NCBI GenBank assembly: GCA_913055685.1
Contig: CAJXKC010000002.1
Location: 1-64,000, forward strand
Length of the DNA stretch: 64,000 nt
Direction: 5' to 3'
Origin: an uncultured Flavobacteriales bacterium
GTDB lineage: Bacteria > Bacteroidota > Bacteroidia > Flavobacteriales > Schleiferiaceae
The notes under the pieces were generated by a model that saw nothing but the letters and a program-made list of their open reading frames with translations, was not told the origin of the DNA and ran no database searches. Shown here piece by piece: positions 23,507-32,491 of this stretch. Position 1 is the stretch's first letter; every line of letters starts with the position of its first letter. Position numbers and translations under genes: made by a program.

Positions 23507-25528
23507 ATGTCGCATAAGTTCAGGATTCAATCGGAGTATTCACCCACCGGAGACCAGCCCCAAGCTATTAAGGAATTAGCGGAAGGTGTGGATGGAGGAG
23601 TGCCCTTTCAAACGCTCTTGGGTGTTACCGGATCGGGTAAAACCTTTACCGTAGCCAATCTGGTTGAAAAGGTGCAAAAGCCCACTTTGGTTTTATCGCA
23701 TAACAAAACTTTGGCGGCCCAATTGTACTCTGAGTTTAAGCAATTCTTTCCCGATAATGCGGTGGAGTATTTCGTTTCCTATTACGACTATTACCAGCCC
23801 GAGGCCTATATTCCGACCACTGGGACCTATATCGAGAAGGACCTTAGCATTAATGATGAAATTGAGAAACTGCGCCTATCAACCACCTCGGCCCTTTTAT
23901 CTGGAAGGCGTGATGTATTGGTGGTAGCTTCGGTTTCTTGTTTATATGGTATTGGTAATCCTGATTCATTTAATGAGCAGGTGATTGAGCTTGAGCTTGG
24001 GCAAGTAATTCCACGCAATAAGCTATTATATTCTTTTGTAAATGCCCTTTACAATCGTACTACCGGCGAATTTGGCCGGGGTAACTTTCGCGTTAAGGGG
24101 GATACGGTAGACGTTTTTCCTGCCTATGCAGATACGGCTTTCCGTATTCACTTTTGGGGGGATGAAATAGAGCGTATCGAGCGCTTTGACCCTGCTGATC
24201 GAAGTGTCTTGGAGACCTTTGAATCGGTGCGGATTTTCCCGGCTAATATCTTCGTAACCGGCAAGGATAAGCTGCAGTCGGCCATACATCAGATCCAGGA
24301 TGATATGGTGGAGCAGGTGGATTTTTTCAATAAGAATGGTCGACCCTTAGAAGCAAAGCGCTTGCAGGAGCGAACCGAATTTGACTTAGAGATGATTCGC
24401 GAGCTGGGCTATTGTTCGGGCATCGAGAATTACAGCCGCTATTTAGATGGTCGCGCTCCGGGTACCCGTCCTTTCTGTTTGTTGGATTACTTTCCGGATG
24501 ACTATCTGATGGTTATTGATGAGAGTCACGTTACCATTCCCCAAGTAAGGGCCATGTACGGCGGCGACCGCTCTCGTAAAGAAAACTTGGTGGAATATGG
24601 TTTCCGCTTACCAGCGGCGATGGACAATCGTCCCCTTACCTTCGACGAGTTTGAGACCCTTCAGAATCAAGTAATATACGTTAGTGCTACCCCCGCTGAA
24701 TATGAATTGGAACGCAGCGAAGGGGTGGTGGTAGAGCAGCTTATTCGTCCCACTGGCTTGTTGGATCCGCGGATTGAAGTGCGCCCGATTGAGAATCAGG
24801 TCGATGATCTGATGGAGGAAATAAACAAGCGCACCGAATTGGATGAGCGGGTTTTAGTAACGACCCTAACCAAGAGGATGGCGGAGGAGCTGACTAAATA
24901 CCTCACCCGTTATGGCGTGCGTTGTCGTTATGTGCACTCCGATGTGGATACCCTGGAAAGGGTGGAAATTATGCGCGATTTGCGATTGGGTTTGTTTGAT
25001 GTCTTAATCGGGGTTAACCTATTGCGTGAAGGCTTGGATTTACCAGAAGTGAGTCTAGTGGCTATTCTCGATGCCGATAAGGAAGGCTTCTTAAGAGCAG
25101 AACGTTCTCTGGTGCAAACGGTGGGTAGAGCAGCGCGAAATGTTAATGGTTTGGCGATTATGTATGCGGAAAAGATTACCGACAGTATGCGACGTACCAT
25201 TGATGAAACCAATCGTCGCCGAGCCATTCAGCATGAATACAATCAAAAGCATGGTCTGACTCCGCAAGCCTTGAAGAAATCTACCGATTCGGTATTACCG
25301 GGTAGTAAGAAGGATCACAATCCCTATAAATCAAAATTAAATACACCGGCTGCTGCGGCAGAGCCCGCCTTGAAATACCAAACTAAGGAGGACTACCGAA
25401 AGGGTATTGAGAAATTGCGCAAGAAAATGGAAACTGCGGCCAAGTCACTTGACTTTATCGAAGCGGCTGCTTTGCGCGATGAAATGGTTGCTTTAGAGGA
25501 GCGTATGAACAAGGAATACCCAAATTAA
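23507..25528 (+). CDS. uvrB: UvrABC system protein B
   Basis: This 673-residue damage-recognition helicase belongs to nucleotide excision repair. It has Walker A GVTGSGKTF at about residues 43-51, the beta-hairpin region with YYDYYQPEAYIP, the DESHVT box, the helicase motifs YVSATPAEYE and TLTKRMAE, GLDLPEVSLVAILDADKEGFLR, and a C-terminal UVR domain (LRKKMETAAKSLDFIEAAALRDEM) that contacts UvrC. Length and order are standard. It begins four bases after a perfect -7 box. Confidence 0.97.
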   Translation: MSHKFRIQSEYSPTGDQPQAIKELAEGVDGGVPFQTLLGVTGSGKTFTVANLVEKVQKPTLVLSHNKTLAAQLYSEFKQFFPDNAVEYFVSYYDYYQPEAYIPTTGTYIEKDLSINDEIEKLRLSTTSALLSGRRDVLVVASVSCLYGIGNPDSFNEQVIELELGQVIPRNKLLYSFVNALYNRTTGEFGRGNFRVKGDTVDVFPAYADTAFRIHFWGDEIERIERFDPADRSVLETFESVRIFPANIFVTGKDKLQSAIHQIQDDMVEQVDFFNKNGRPLEAKRLQERTEFDLEMIRELGYCSGIENYSRYLDGRAPGTRPFCLLDYFPDDYLMVIDESHVTIPQVRAMYGGDRSRKENLVEYGFRLPAAMDNRPLTFDEFETLQNQVIYVSATPAEYELERSEGVVVEQLIRPTGLLDPRIEVRPIENQVDDLMEEINKRTELDERVLVTTLTKRMAEELTKYLTRYGVRCRYVHSDVDTLERVEIMRDLRLGLFDVLIGVNLLREGLDLPEVSLVAILDADKEGFLRAERSLVQTVGRAARNVNGLAIMYAEKITDSMRRTIDETNRRRAIQHEYNQKHGLTPQALKKSTDSVLPGSKKDHNPYKSKLNTPAAAAEPALKYQTKEDYRKGIEKLRKKMETAAKSLDFIEAAALRDEMVALEERMNKEYPN

Positions 25529-25552
25529 GTTATTGTAGCGTACTAGTAAATT

Positions 25553-27955
25553 ATGAGAAAACTCTATACTCTGTTTTTTATCGCCTTGGTAGGGATGCTA
25601 AATGCCCAAGTTCGGGGAACATTAGTTGACAGCAAAAGCGAAGCCCTTCCATTTGCCAATGTCGTAGCCTATCAAAATGGCAAGCTCATTAATGGTATGG
25701 CCACGGATATCGATGGTAATTTCAGCTTGGAACTTAAAGGAGGTAGCTACCAATTAGTAAGTTCTTTTGTCGGATATCGTACCGATACGCTAAGCATAAA
25801 AGTCCCCGAAAGTGGAGTTTTAAACTTAGGTAGACTCACCTTAAAAGAAGGAGGCGATGCCATGCTTGAAGAAGTATCGGTTACCGCCGAAGCACGAATG
25901 ATGGAATTCGAGCAGGATAAGCGTGTTTTTAATGTGGCCAAGGATTTGACCAGTGTGGGTAGCAATGCTTCCGAAATTTTGAATAACCTTCCTTCGGTAT
26001 CGGTAGACGTCGAAGGAAATGTGGCTCTACGTGGTTCCAACAATGTTCGAATTCTAGTGAATGGCAAACCATCGGGACTAGTGGGCAGTGATCCGGCGGC
26101 AGCTTTAAGGGCCTTGCAAGGCAATGTGATTGAAAAGATTGAGGTTATTACCAACCCCTCCGCGCGTTATGATGCTGAGGGTGAAGCGGGAATCATCAAT
26201 ATTGTACTTAAGAAGCAAAATGAGAAGGGTTTTAATGGTAGTTGGGATTTGAGTGCCGGTTACCCGGATTTATATGGCGTGGGCGCTACTATGAACTTAC
26301 GTCGCAAGCGTTTTAATTTCTTTACCACCCTCAGTTATCAATACCGTCGTTCACCGGGTGGAGGTAGCTCAAATCAGAAGTTTTTCTTACCCGATACTTC
26401 GTATTCCTTTATCCGCGACCGCTATCAAAATCGCGGTGGTAATGACGCTACTTTGCGTTTTGGCGCCGATTACGATTTAGCAGAAGGACAAACCCTAACG
26501 GGATCTTTTTTATTCCGTCCTAGTCGCGGTAATAATTACGTAGACATCGAGTACCGTGACCTCGATGCCAATGGTGACCTCCAGCGTATTGTAAACCGTT
26601 TCGATGACGAGGTAGAAAACCAAGAGGTAATCGAAGGTAATGTGAGCTGGCAGAAAATTTTTAACGGAAACGATAAGCATAAATGGACGGCCGACATCCG
26701 CTACAGCTTAGAGGATGATCGCGAGAATTCTACCATTACCCAGGATACCAATGGGGTTTCGGATGAGTTTATTCAAAAGGTAGCTAATCTGGAATACCAA
26801 CGGAGCACTTTGGTGCAAACCGATTATGTGCGTCCTATTGACGATAAGCGCTCGATTGAAATGGGTAGCCGGGTTACCTTGAGGGAAATTGAGAACAATT
26901 ATCGCTTAGATGAACAAGCTTCGGATGGCAGCTTTATTCCTGACCCTGAGTTTAACAATAGCTTCCTCTTTCAGGAAAATGTATATGCCGCTTACGGAAT
27001 TTATAATGGAGCCTTGGGGGAGAAGGCAACTTTCCAATTAGGATTGCGGGCCGAGCTAACCGATTTAACTACAGAGGTAGGGGACTTTGATAGCGTTAAT
27101 CGCCGGACTTATGCCAATTTATTCCCGAGTACATTCTTTACTTATAGTTTTAGTCCGCTCAGTGATTTACAATTGAGCTACAGTCGCCGAATTTCTCGTC
27201 CGGGCTTCCGCACCTTGGCGCCATTCTTTGGCTTTAGTGATAACCGAAACTTTTACAGCGGTAATCCTAATGTGAACCCTGAGTTTACCGATAGCTATGA
27301 AGCGGGTTATGTGCGTTATTTCGAGAAGGGAAGTTTATACAGTGGTATTTATTACCGTCACCGCACGGGCGTAATTGAACGTATTACCGTAGTGGAAGAG
27401 CGCAATGGTGATGAGTTCACCCGCTTCTTCCCCGTAAACTTAGCGGTGCAGGATGCCTATGGTTTTGAGTTTAACTTTCAGTATAAGATTGCCCAGTGGT
27501 ATGATATTAACGCCAACCTAAACCTATTCCGCGCAATTACCGTGGGGGAATACGAGGGGCAGAGTTTTGGGGCGGATAACTACTCGAGCAATGGTCGTTT
27601 GGTAAATCGATTTAAGTTTTGGAAGAGCGATCTGCAGGTAAGCTTTAATATGCGCGGCGCAGAAACTAGTCCGCAAGGACGCCGCTTAGGCATATATACC
27701 CTGGATCTAGGTTGGAGTAAGGACGTGTTAAAGGGTCAGGGTACCATCACCTTCTCGGTGCGTGATTTATTCAATACCCGCGTACGTCGTTATTATCAAT
27801 TTGGCGATATCAATGGGGGAGGTCGATTCGATACTTACGGAACTTTCCAGTGGCGACAACGTCAGTTCACCATCAGCTTTAATTACCGTTTAAATCAGAA
27901 AAAGGCACGCCCGCAGCGCGGCGGAGGCGGTGATTATGATGGCGGTGACTTCTAG
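25553..27955 (+). CDS. TonB-dependent receptor-like outer-membrane beta-barrel protein
   Basis: This 800-residue outer-membrane protein has a signal peptide (LYTLFFIALVGMLNAQ), a CarboxypepD_reg-like domain at about 20-105 (VRGTLVDSKSEALPFANVVAY, DGNFSLEL), a plug domain at about 120-220 (ILNNLPSVSVDVEGNVALRG, VRILVNGKPSG, IITNPSARYDAEGEAGIINIVLKK in parts) and an OMP_b-brl_3 barrel from about 370. It ends in a Gly/Asp-rich tail. Such proteins import or bind ligands, and the ligand is unknown. No SusD partner is adjacent. It follows uvrB after 24 bases. It overlaps the convergent glycosidase gene by four bases. Confidence 0.9.
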   Translation: MRKLYTLFFIALVGMLNAQVRGTLVDSKSEALPFANVVAYQNGKLINGMATDIDGNFSLELKGGSYQLVSSFVGYRTDTLSIKVPESGVLNLGRLTLKEGGDAMLEEVSVTAEARMMEFEQDKRVFNVAKDLTSVGSNASEILNNLPSVSVDVEGNVALRGSNNVRILVNGKPSGLVGSDPAAALRALQGNVIEKIEVITNPSARYDAEGEAGIINIVLKKQNEKGFNGSWDLSAGYPDLYGVGATMNLRRKRFNFFTTLSYQYRRSPGGGSSNQKFFLPDTSYSFIRDRYQNRGGNDATLRFGADYDLAEGQTLTGSFLFRPSRGNNYVDIEYRDLDANGDLQRIVNRFDDEVENQEVIEGNVSWQKIFNGNDKHKWTADIRYSLEDDRENSTITQDTNGVSDEFIQKVANLEYQRSTLVQTDYVRPIDDKRSIEMGSRVTLREIENNYRLDEQASDGSFIPDPEFNNSFLFQENVYAAYGIYNGALGEKATFQLGLRAELTDLTTEVGDFDSVNRRTYANLFPSTFFTYSFSPLSDLQLSYSRRISRPGFRTLAPFFGFSDNRNFYSGNPNVNPEFTDSYEAGYVRYFEKGSLYSGIYYRHRTGVIERITVVEERNGDEFTRFFPVNLAVQDAYGFEFNFQYKIAQWYDINANLNLFRAITVGEYEGQSFGADNYSSNGRLVNRFKFWKSDLQVSFNMRGAETSPQGRRLGIYTLDLGWSKDVLKGQGTITFSVRDLFNTRVRRYYQFGDINGGGRFDTYGTFQWRQRQFTISFNYRLNQKKARPQRGGGGDYDGGDF

Positions 27956-29874
27956 TCGAATTCGATAATTAAAGGAGCGGCATTAATGGCTAGCTCCTCA
28001 CCAGATTTCCAAGTCTCTAGGCGTATGGGTCCCTCGTTATCCGGAAGACGATACACTTTTGCTTGCTGACCGGGATCAAAACTCATGCTGCGCGGAAAAT
28101 AGGTGCTGCCGAGATCTTTATTCCACATCACATAGCGCTGATGGCCCTGCTGGTTTTCGTAGAGCATTACTTCGATAGAAGGGATGAATTTTGCTTGAAC
28201 CATTTTCACAAAGTGGTAGTCACCCAATAGACGTTTTAAAGCGCGCAGTTTATAGAAGGAAGGTTTTAGCTTGCTCCGATTCCATTTTTCCCGGCTTAAG
28301 CCACTACTTTGAAATTTGGTAGGATTAGCGGTATTCACATCGCGGTACATGTATAAGAAGGCGCCGTCTATTCCAGAGGCATGAGCCCATAAGAAACTAC
28401 GTACAATAAGGTTGGCCTGCCTTTCCAGCGATTGCAAACTATCGGCTGCTGGGGCAGCTTGTACCGACTTTCGATTGGAGTCATAGCCAAACTCACTGAG
28501 GTAGATTTTTTGTCGGGGTAAGTATTTGTCGCGGTAGAGCACTAATGCCTTTAAGCGTTGGTATAGCTCATCCTCTTCCGGACTCACCGCATGTTTAATA
28601 CGGTCTCCTTGTCCGCCGGCATCATTGGAATAATGATGAAAATTGATAGCATCCGCGGGAAAGTCTTTTTCCGGACGGTTAAATATCGACCAAATGCGAA
28701 TAGCCTCAATGTATTGGAGGTTTAAACTACAGATGCCGCCCATTACAAATTCTAAGCTTGGATCGGCATTTTTTAAACCATAACCATTGCCCAAACGCCC
28801 CGCATGTCCATCGTAATCGGCGCTAAGCATGGCCGCAAATTCCCAAGCATTGAAATAGCCTTTATCCCCGCGCCACCATTTATCCGGTTCATTCCAATTT
28901 TCAATCCCTTGGATGAGGTTTAAGCCACTCTTAGGACTCTGTCCGGTAGCGACATGTAAATCCTTAGCCGCATGCTTCTGCTTGCCGTATCTAGCGGCAT
29001 ATTGGAACATGAATTTGCTGTGTATCCGATAGGAATGTGGGTCCTCACTCGTTTTAGAGTCGAGGATTGGTTTATCATCGAAATCACCTAACCAGTCAGG
29101 ACTGCCCTGTAAGCAAGGGATAACTTTTAGTCCGGAAGCATTTAAATTTTGGTAGTATTGGTCGAAGTTCCAATGCCCATTAGCAGAGGGAGCAAAAGCC
29201 GGACCTATGCGCAAAGCCTCATCGAGACTTAGCCCTTCCTGAAAATGCCAGTTCCAATTATGATATTCTCGAATGGAGCTGCTGACGGCTTTAAGATTGG
29301 AAATGGGGTCATCCACAAAGGCATTAATACCTATGAATTCATTGAGGCTAAGGGGTCTTTTTTTGGGCGGCGGACTAAAGGTGGGAGAGGCTTCCTGACT
29401 TAGTGCCTGCCCAAAAAGTAAAATTTCTCCTATTTCGGTCTGGGCACTGGCGAATTCAAAGAGGAGATAGTCTGTTTCTAAATTGATTTTAAGCCTTCGC
29501 CATTCCTGGTATTTGTTGGTCTGGCCTTTAAAAACATAATGCCAAGAATCATTTTTCCTTAGGGCAATTTTTAAGCTGTCCTTACCCGCTCCGTCAAAAA
29601 ATACGAGGGAGTCGATTTGAAATTTCCCCTTTAAGGAAAGCAGGTATTTCTGGGGAAGATAGAGCCTTTGCGGATGCGCTTTGAAATGGCGTTTTGGTTC
29701 AGATCTAATTTCCCCTTGGCGACCAAGTAGACGCGGGCCCTCATCAAATAGTCCTTTTGGATAGGATGGGCTATTGATGGAAACCACATCTTGGTCTCCT
29801 ACTTTAATCCAGGTACCCTGACCAATAAGACCGAAGCTACTAAGGGAGAGAAGTAAAAGGAGAAACTTTTTCAT
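27952..29874 (-). CDS. Secreted glycoside hydrolase-like protein (clan A type)
   Basis: This 640-residue protein has a Leu-rich signal peptide ending SFGLIGQG. A beta-rich N-terminal region (about 25-165) resembles a carbohydrate-binding or jelly-roll module. The body looks like a (beta/alpha)8 hydrolase. Glu329 in ENWNEPDKWW fits the acid/base Asn-Glu pair of clan GH-A, and Glu461 in IYLSEFGYDSN fits the nucleophile. The substrate is unknown, and I cannot assign a GH family number with confidence. Its ATG lies only three bases after the T-run of a terminator (29877-29903), which is odd for a separately transcribed gene. Confidence 0.75.
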   Translation of the reverse strand: MKKFLLLLLSLSSFGLIGQGTWIKVGDQDVVSINSPSYPKGLFDEGPRLLGRQGEIRSEPKRHFKAHPQRLYLPQKYLLSLKGKFQIDSLVFFDGAGKDSLKIALRKNDSWHYVFKGQTNKYQEWRRLKINLETDYLLFEFASAQTEIGEILLFGQALSQEASPTFSPPPKKRPLSLNEFIGINAFVDDPISNLKAVSSSIREYHNWNWHFQEGLSLDEALRIGPAFAPSANGHWNFDQYYQNLNASGLKVIPCLQGSPDWLGDFDDKPILDSKTSEDPHSYRIHSKFMFQYAARYGKQKHAAKDLHVATGQSPKSGLNLIQGIENWNEPDKWWRGDKGYFNAWEFAAMLSADYDGHAGRLGNGYGLKNADPSLEFVMGGICSLNLQYIEAIRIWSIFNRPEKDFPADAINFHHYSNDAGGQGDRIKHAVSPEEDELYQRLKALVLYRDKYLPRQKIYLSEFGYDSNRKSVQAAPAADSLQSLERQANLIVRSFLWAHASGIDGAFLYMYRDVNTANPTKFQSSGLSREKWNRSKLKPSFYKLRALKRLLGDYHFVKMVQAKFIPSIEVMLYENQQGHQRYVMWNKDLGSTYFPRSMSFDPGQQAKVYRLPDNEGPIRLETWKSGEELAINAAPLIIEFD

Positions 29875-29876
29875 AC

Positions 29877-29903
29877 TAAAAAAACCGGCCTAAGCCGGTT
29901 TTT
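29877..29903 (-). terminator. Terminator after the isomerase block, abutting the next start codon
   Basis: On the minus strand AACCGGC pairs with GCCGGTT around a four-base loop, with a run of seven T residues toward 29878. It terminates the NrnA-GldI-CFBP transcript. The glycosidase ATG (29874-29872) begins about three bases after it, so it may also act as an attenuator for that gene. Confidence 0.85.
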
Positions 29904-29904
29904 A

Positions 29905-30840
29905 TTATTTAGCGTCCACTAATTCAACATCAAAAATCAACCAAGCATCGGGAGGAATTACTCCGCCTGCACCGGCTGATCCATAAGCCAAGTCGGGTGG
30001 GATTACCAAAGAAGCTTTGGAACCTACATTAAGTAAGCTAATACCTTCATCCCAACCAGGGATTACACGACCTACTCCCACGGGGAAAGAAATGGGCTCA
30101 CCACGCTGTCGCGAATCGTCGAAGACCATACCATCGCTGAGACGACCTTGGTAGTGCACCGCTACGGTTTGACCGGCATTTGGTTTAGGACCTGAGCCCT
30201 CTTCCGTGATTTTATAGAATAAGCCACTTTCGGTTTTGGAATAACCTTCGGTAAGCTTCGCAACTTTTTCTTCAGCTGCTTTACGATTAGCGGCTTCGAT
30301 TTCATCTTGCTTCGCCATCATTTCGGCGAAAACCGCCGCAGCATCCCATGCTTCAGCTTCGGAGCCGTGACGTAGGATTTCTACCTTTTCCATTAGGTCA
30401 CCTTGCTGGATTGCATCTACCACCTCATGGCCTTCTACCACCTTACCAAAAACGGTGTGTTTTCCATCTAACCAAGGAGTTTCGACGTGGGTGATAAAAA
30501 ACTGCGAGCCATTGGTACCCGGACCTGCATTGGCCATAGATAGGATACCTTTGCTATCGTGTTTTAGCTCAGGGTGAATTTCATCTGGAAATTTATATCC
30601 AGGTCCACCTGCACCACTACCAGTAGGGTCTCCACCCTGAACCATAAAGTCCGCTATTACCCGGTGAAACTTGAGTCCGTCGTAATAGGGCTCATCATTT
30701 CCTTTGGCGCTGTTTTCAATTTTTCCCTCCGCTAGTCCCACGAAGTTGGCAACGGTTAAAGGGGTTTTTTCATGCTCTAGGAGCGCGGTGATCGTACCTC
30801 TTGGGGTACTAAATTTTGCGTAAATGCCTTCTTGCATCAT
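29905..30840 (-). CDS. Cyclophilin-FKBP chimeric peptidyl-prolyl isomerase, cytosolic
   Basis: This is a 311-residue dual isomerase. Residues about 5-170 are a cyclophilin domain ([43 protein letters not shown]). A Glu/Lys helix follows, and residues about 205-311 are an FKBP domain ([44 protein letters not shown]). There is no signal peptide, so it is likely cytosolic. It catalyses proline isomerisation in protein folding. It lies three bases after a paralogue that is predicted to be a lipoprotein. Two ATGs (30840, 30837) are equally good starts. Confidence 0.92.
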   Translation of the reverse strand: MMQEGIYAKFSTPRGTITALLEHEKTPLTVANFVGLAEGKIENSAKGNDEPYYDGLKFHRVIADFMVQGGDPTGSGAGGPGYKFPDEIHPELKHDSKGILSMANAGPGTNGSQFFITHVETPWLDGKHTVFGKVVEGHEVVDAIQQGDLMEKVEILRHGSEAEAWDAAAVFAEMMAKQDEIEAANRKAAEEKVAKLTEGYSKTESGLFYKITEEGSGPKPNAGQTVAVHYQGRLSDGMVFDDSRQRGEPISFPVGVGRVIPGWDEGISLLNVGSKASLVIPPDLAYGSAGAGGVIPPDAWLIFDVELVDAK

Positions 30841-30843
30841 TAA

Positions 30844-31947
30844 TTATTCTTGAATAGATACCATTTCGATTTCGAAGATTAACCAAGCGTTGGGAGGAAT
30901 TACATTTCCTGCACCGCGATTACCATAGCCCAAATGGGGAGGAATCACTAGTTTGTATTTGTCACCAACCTTCATCATGGTTAAAGCCTCACGCCAGCCT
31001 AAAATTACGGGAGCATTGCGACTTGCCTGAACAGGGAAGGGCTCGTATTTACGGCTAGGATTGTATTTGTCATTTTCTTTGGCAACTGACTCAATGCTCG
31101 AGTCGAAAAAGGTTCCGTCTAATAAGAATCCGCTGTAGTTCATTAAAACCGTTTGCTCCTCGCTTGGCTTTGGACCATCACCTTCCTCTAGGACTTTGTA
31201 GTACATGCCGGTGGCAGTAGTATCAAAACCTTCGGTAATTTCTTTGATTTTGTTTTCAAGGGCCGCTGCTTCCTCTTCTTTGGCTTTGGCTATATCTTCT
31301 TGGGCAGCAGTAAAGGCTTCACCACCATTGTAATCTTTGGCAGCTTTCCCCTTACGGATGATGCTCACTTTATTCATTATCACCTCTTCATCGGGACGAT
31401 CCTGGCGGTTGCGAGCCACTTGTGAAATTGCATCGGCCACTTCTTGTCCGGCGATAACGCTTCCAAATACATTGTAAGAACCATTTAAGTGTGGCGTTTC
31501 TGCAACGGTGATGAAGAATTGAGAGCCATTAGTGTTTGGGCCTGAGTTGGCCATCGAGATAACTCCTTTCTTATGGCTTAATTCATCCGAAACTTCATTT
31601 TGGAATTTGTAACCGGGTCCGCCCATTCCAGTGCCTTGGGGATCGCCACCCTGAATCATAAAATTAGGAATAACTCGGTGGAAAATAAGTCCATCGTAGA
31701 AAGGCTTTCCTTGGAATTCAGCGGAAGCTAAAGGATGGTTTCCTTCGGCTAAAGCCACAAAATTGGCGGTAGTTAGCGGTGCTTTTTCTTCCTCGAGATC
31801 GATGAGGATATCGCCCTTATTGGTTGAGATATGGGCGTAAATGCCATCTTCTAATTCTAAAGTTTCACCATTAACGGTAACATTCTGCGAATTGCAGCTG
31901 CTGAGTAGTCCGCCCATGATAAGGGCAGTCATCCAAAAGTTCTTCAT
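30844..31947 (-). CDS. Cyclophilin-FKBP chimeric peptidyl-prolyl isomerase, lipoprotein
   Basis: This is a 367-residue paralogue of the next gene. The signal peptide ends in a lipobox LLSSC (Cys at about residue 17), so it should be anchored facing the periplasm. Then come a cyclophilin domain ([37 protein letters not shown]) and an FKBP domain (EQTVLMNYSGFLLDGTFFDSS, PPHLGYGNRGAGNVIPP). The ATG at 31947 is chosen because it gives the signal peptide; the frame is open to 32082 but would run inside the gldI-like gene. It starts one base after the gldI-like stop codon. Confidence 0.9.
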   Translation of the reverse strand: MKNFWMTALIMGGLLSSCNSQNVTVNGETLELEDGIYAHISTNKGDILIDLEEEKAPLTTANFVALAEGNHPLASAEFQGKPFYDGLIFHRVIPNFMIQGGDPQGTGMGGPGYKFQNEVSDELSHKKGVISMANSGPNTNGSQFFITVAETPHLNGSYNVFGSVIAGQEVADAISQVARNRQDRPDEEVIMNKVSIIRKGKAAKDYNGGEAFTAAQEDIAKAKEEEAAALENKIKEITEGFDTTATGMYYKVLEEGDGPKPSEEQTVLMNYSGFLLDGTFFDSSIESVAKENDKYNPSRKYEPFPVQASRNAPVILGWREALTMMKVGDKYKLVIPPHLGYGNRGAGNVIPPNAWLIFEIEMVSIQE

Positions 31948-31948
31948 T

Positions 31949-32491
31949 TTACGGATTTTGTTTTTGAATATCAATGAGTTCAAGTTCATATACCAATGCG
32001 GTAAAGGGAGGGACTTTGTTTTGGTCGCCTGCCACTCCGAAGGCGCGATGCGAAGGTAAGATAAATAGACCCTTATCGCCAACGCGAAGCATCTTCAATG
32101 CTTCATGGAGACCAATTTCGGCGTCTTCACGATCGATGCGTAATTGCGCATTCTTTCCTTCGGGTGAAGCATAAAGCAAAGCCCCATTTAGCATTGAGAT
32201 TTTATAGCGGTAGCTTACCTCGTCATTGGTCTGTGGATTTTCACCGGCACCTAGGCTATCGATTTGGTAAAAGATACCCGTACCGTTACGATCTAGGTCA
32301 AGTTCCCGTTCTGCGATATAAGTTTTAATGGACTCCACTTCCTTTTTTAGGAAATCGCGGTGGGCCTCTATACTGCTTTGCTGGGCAGGTCTGTTTTCCC
32401 TTTGATCGAGCAATTTAATGTCCTTGCTGTTTTCGGTAGGATTGCAAGAGGCCAGAGCGATGAGGCTAAAAAGCATGGGTTTAATGCGCAT
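31949..32491 (-). CDS. gldI: GldI-like FKBP-type isomerase lipoprotein
   Basis: This 180-residue lipoprotein has a short signal peptide with lipobox LASC (Cys at about residue 16) and an FKBP domain (GENPQTNDEVSYRYKISMLNGALLY, EALKMLRVGDKGLFILPSHRAFG, ALVYELELID in parts). GldI is the FKBP-type lipoprotein needed for gliding and type IX secretion in Flavobacterium. The position after an NrnA-like DHH gene matches my memory of flavobacterial gldI loci. I choose the ATG at 32491, which overlaps the DHH gene by 11 bases; 32512 and 32476 are alternatives. The symbol is likely but rests on family and context. Confidence 0.75.
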   Translation of the reverse strand: MRIKPMLFSLIALASCNPTENSKDIKLLDQRENRPAQQSSIEAHRDFLKKEVESIKTYIAERELDLDRNGTGIFYQIDSLGAGENPQTNDEVSYRYKISMLNGALLYASPEGKNAQLRIDREDAEIGLHEALKMLRVGDKGLFILPSHRAFGVAGDQNKVPPFTALVYELELIDIQKQNP

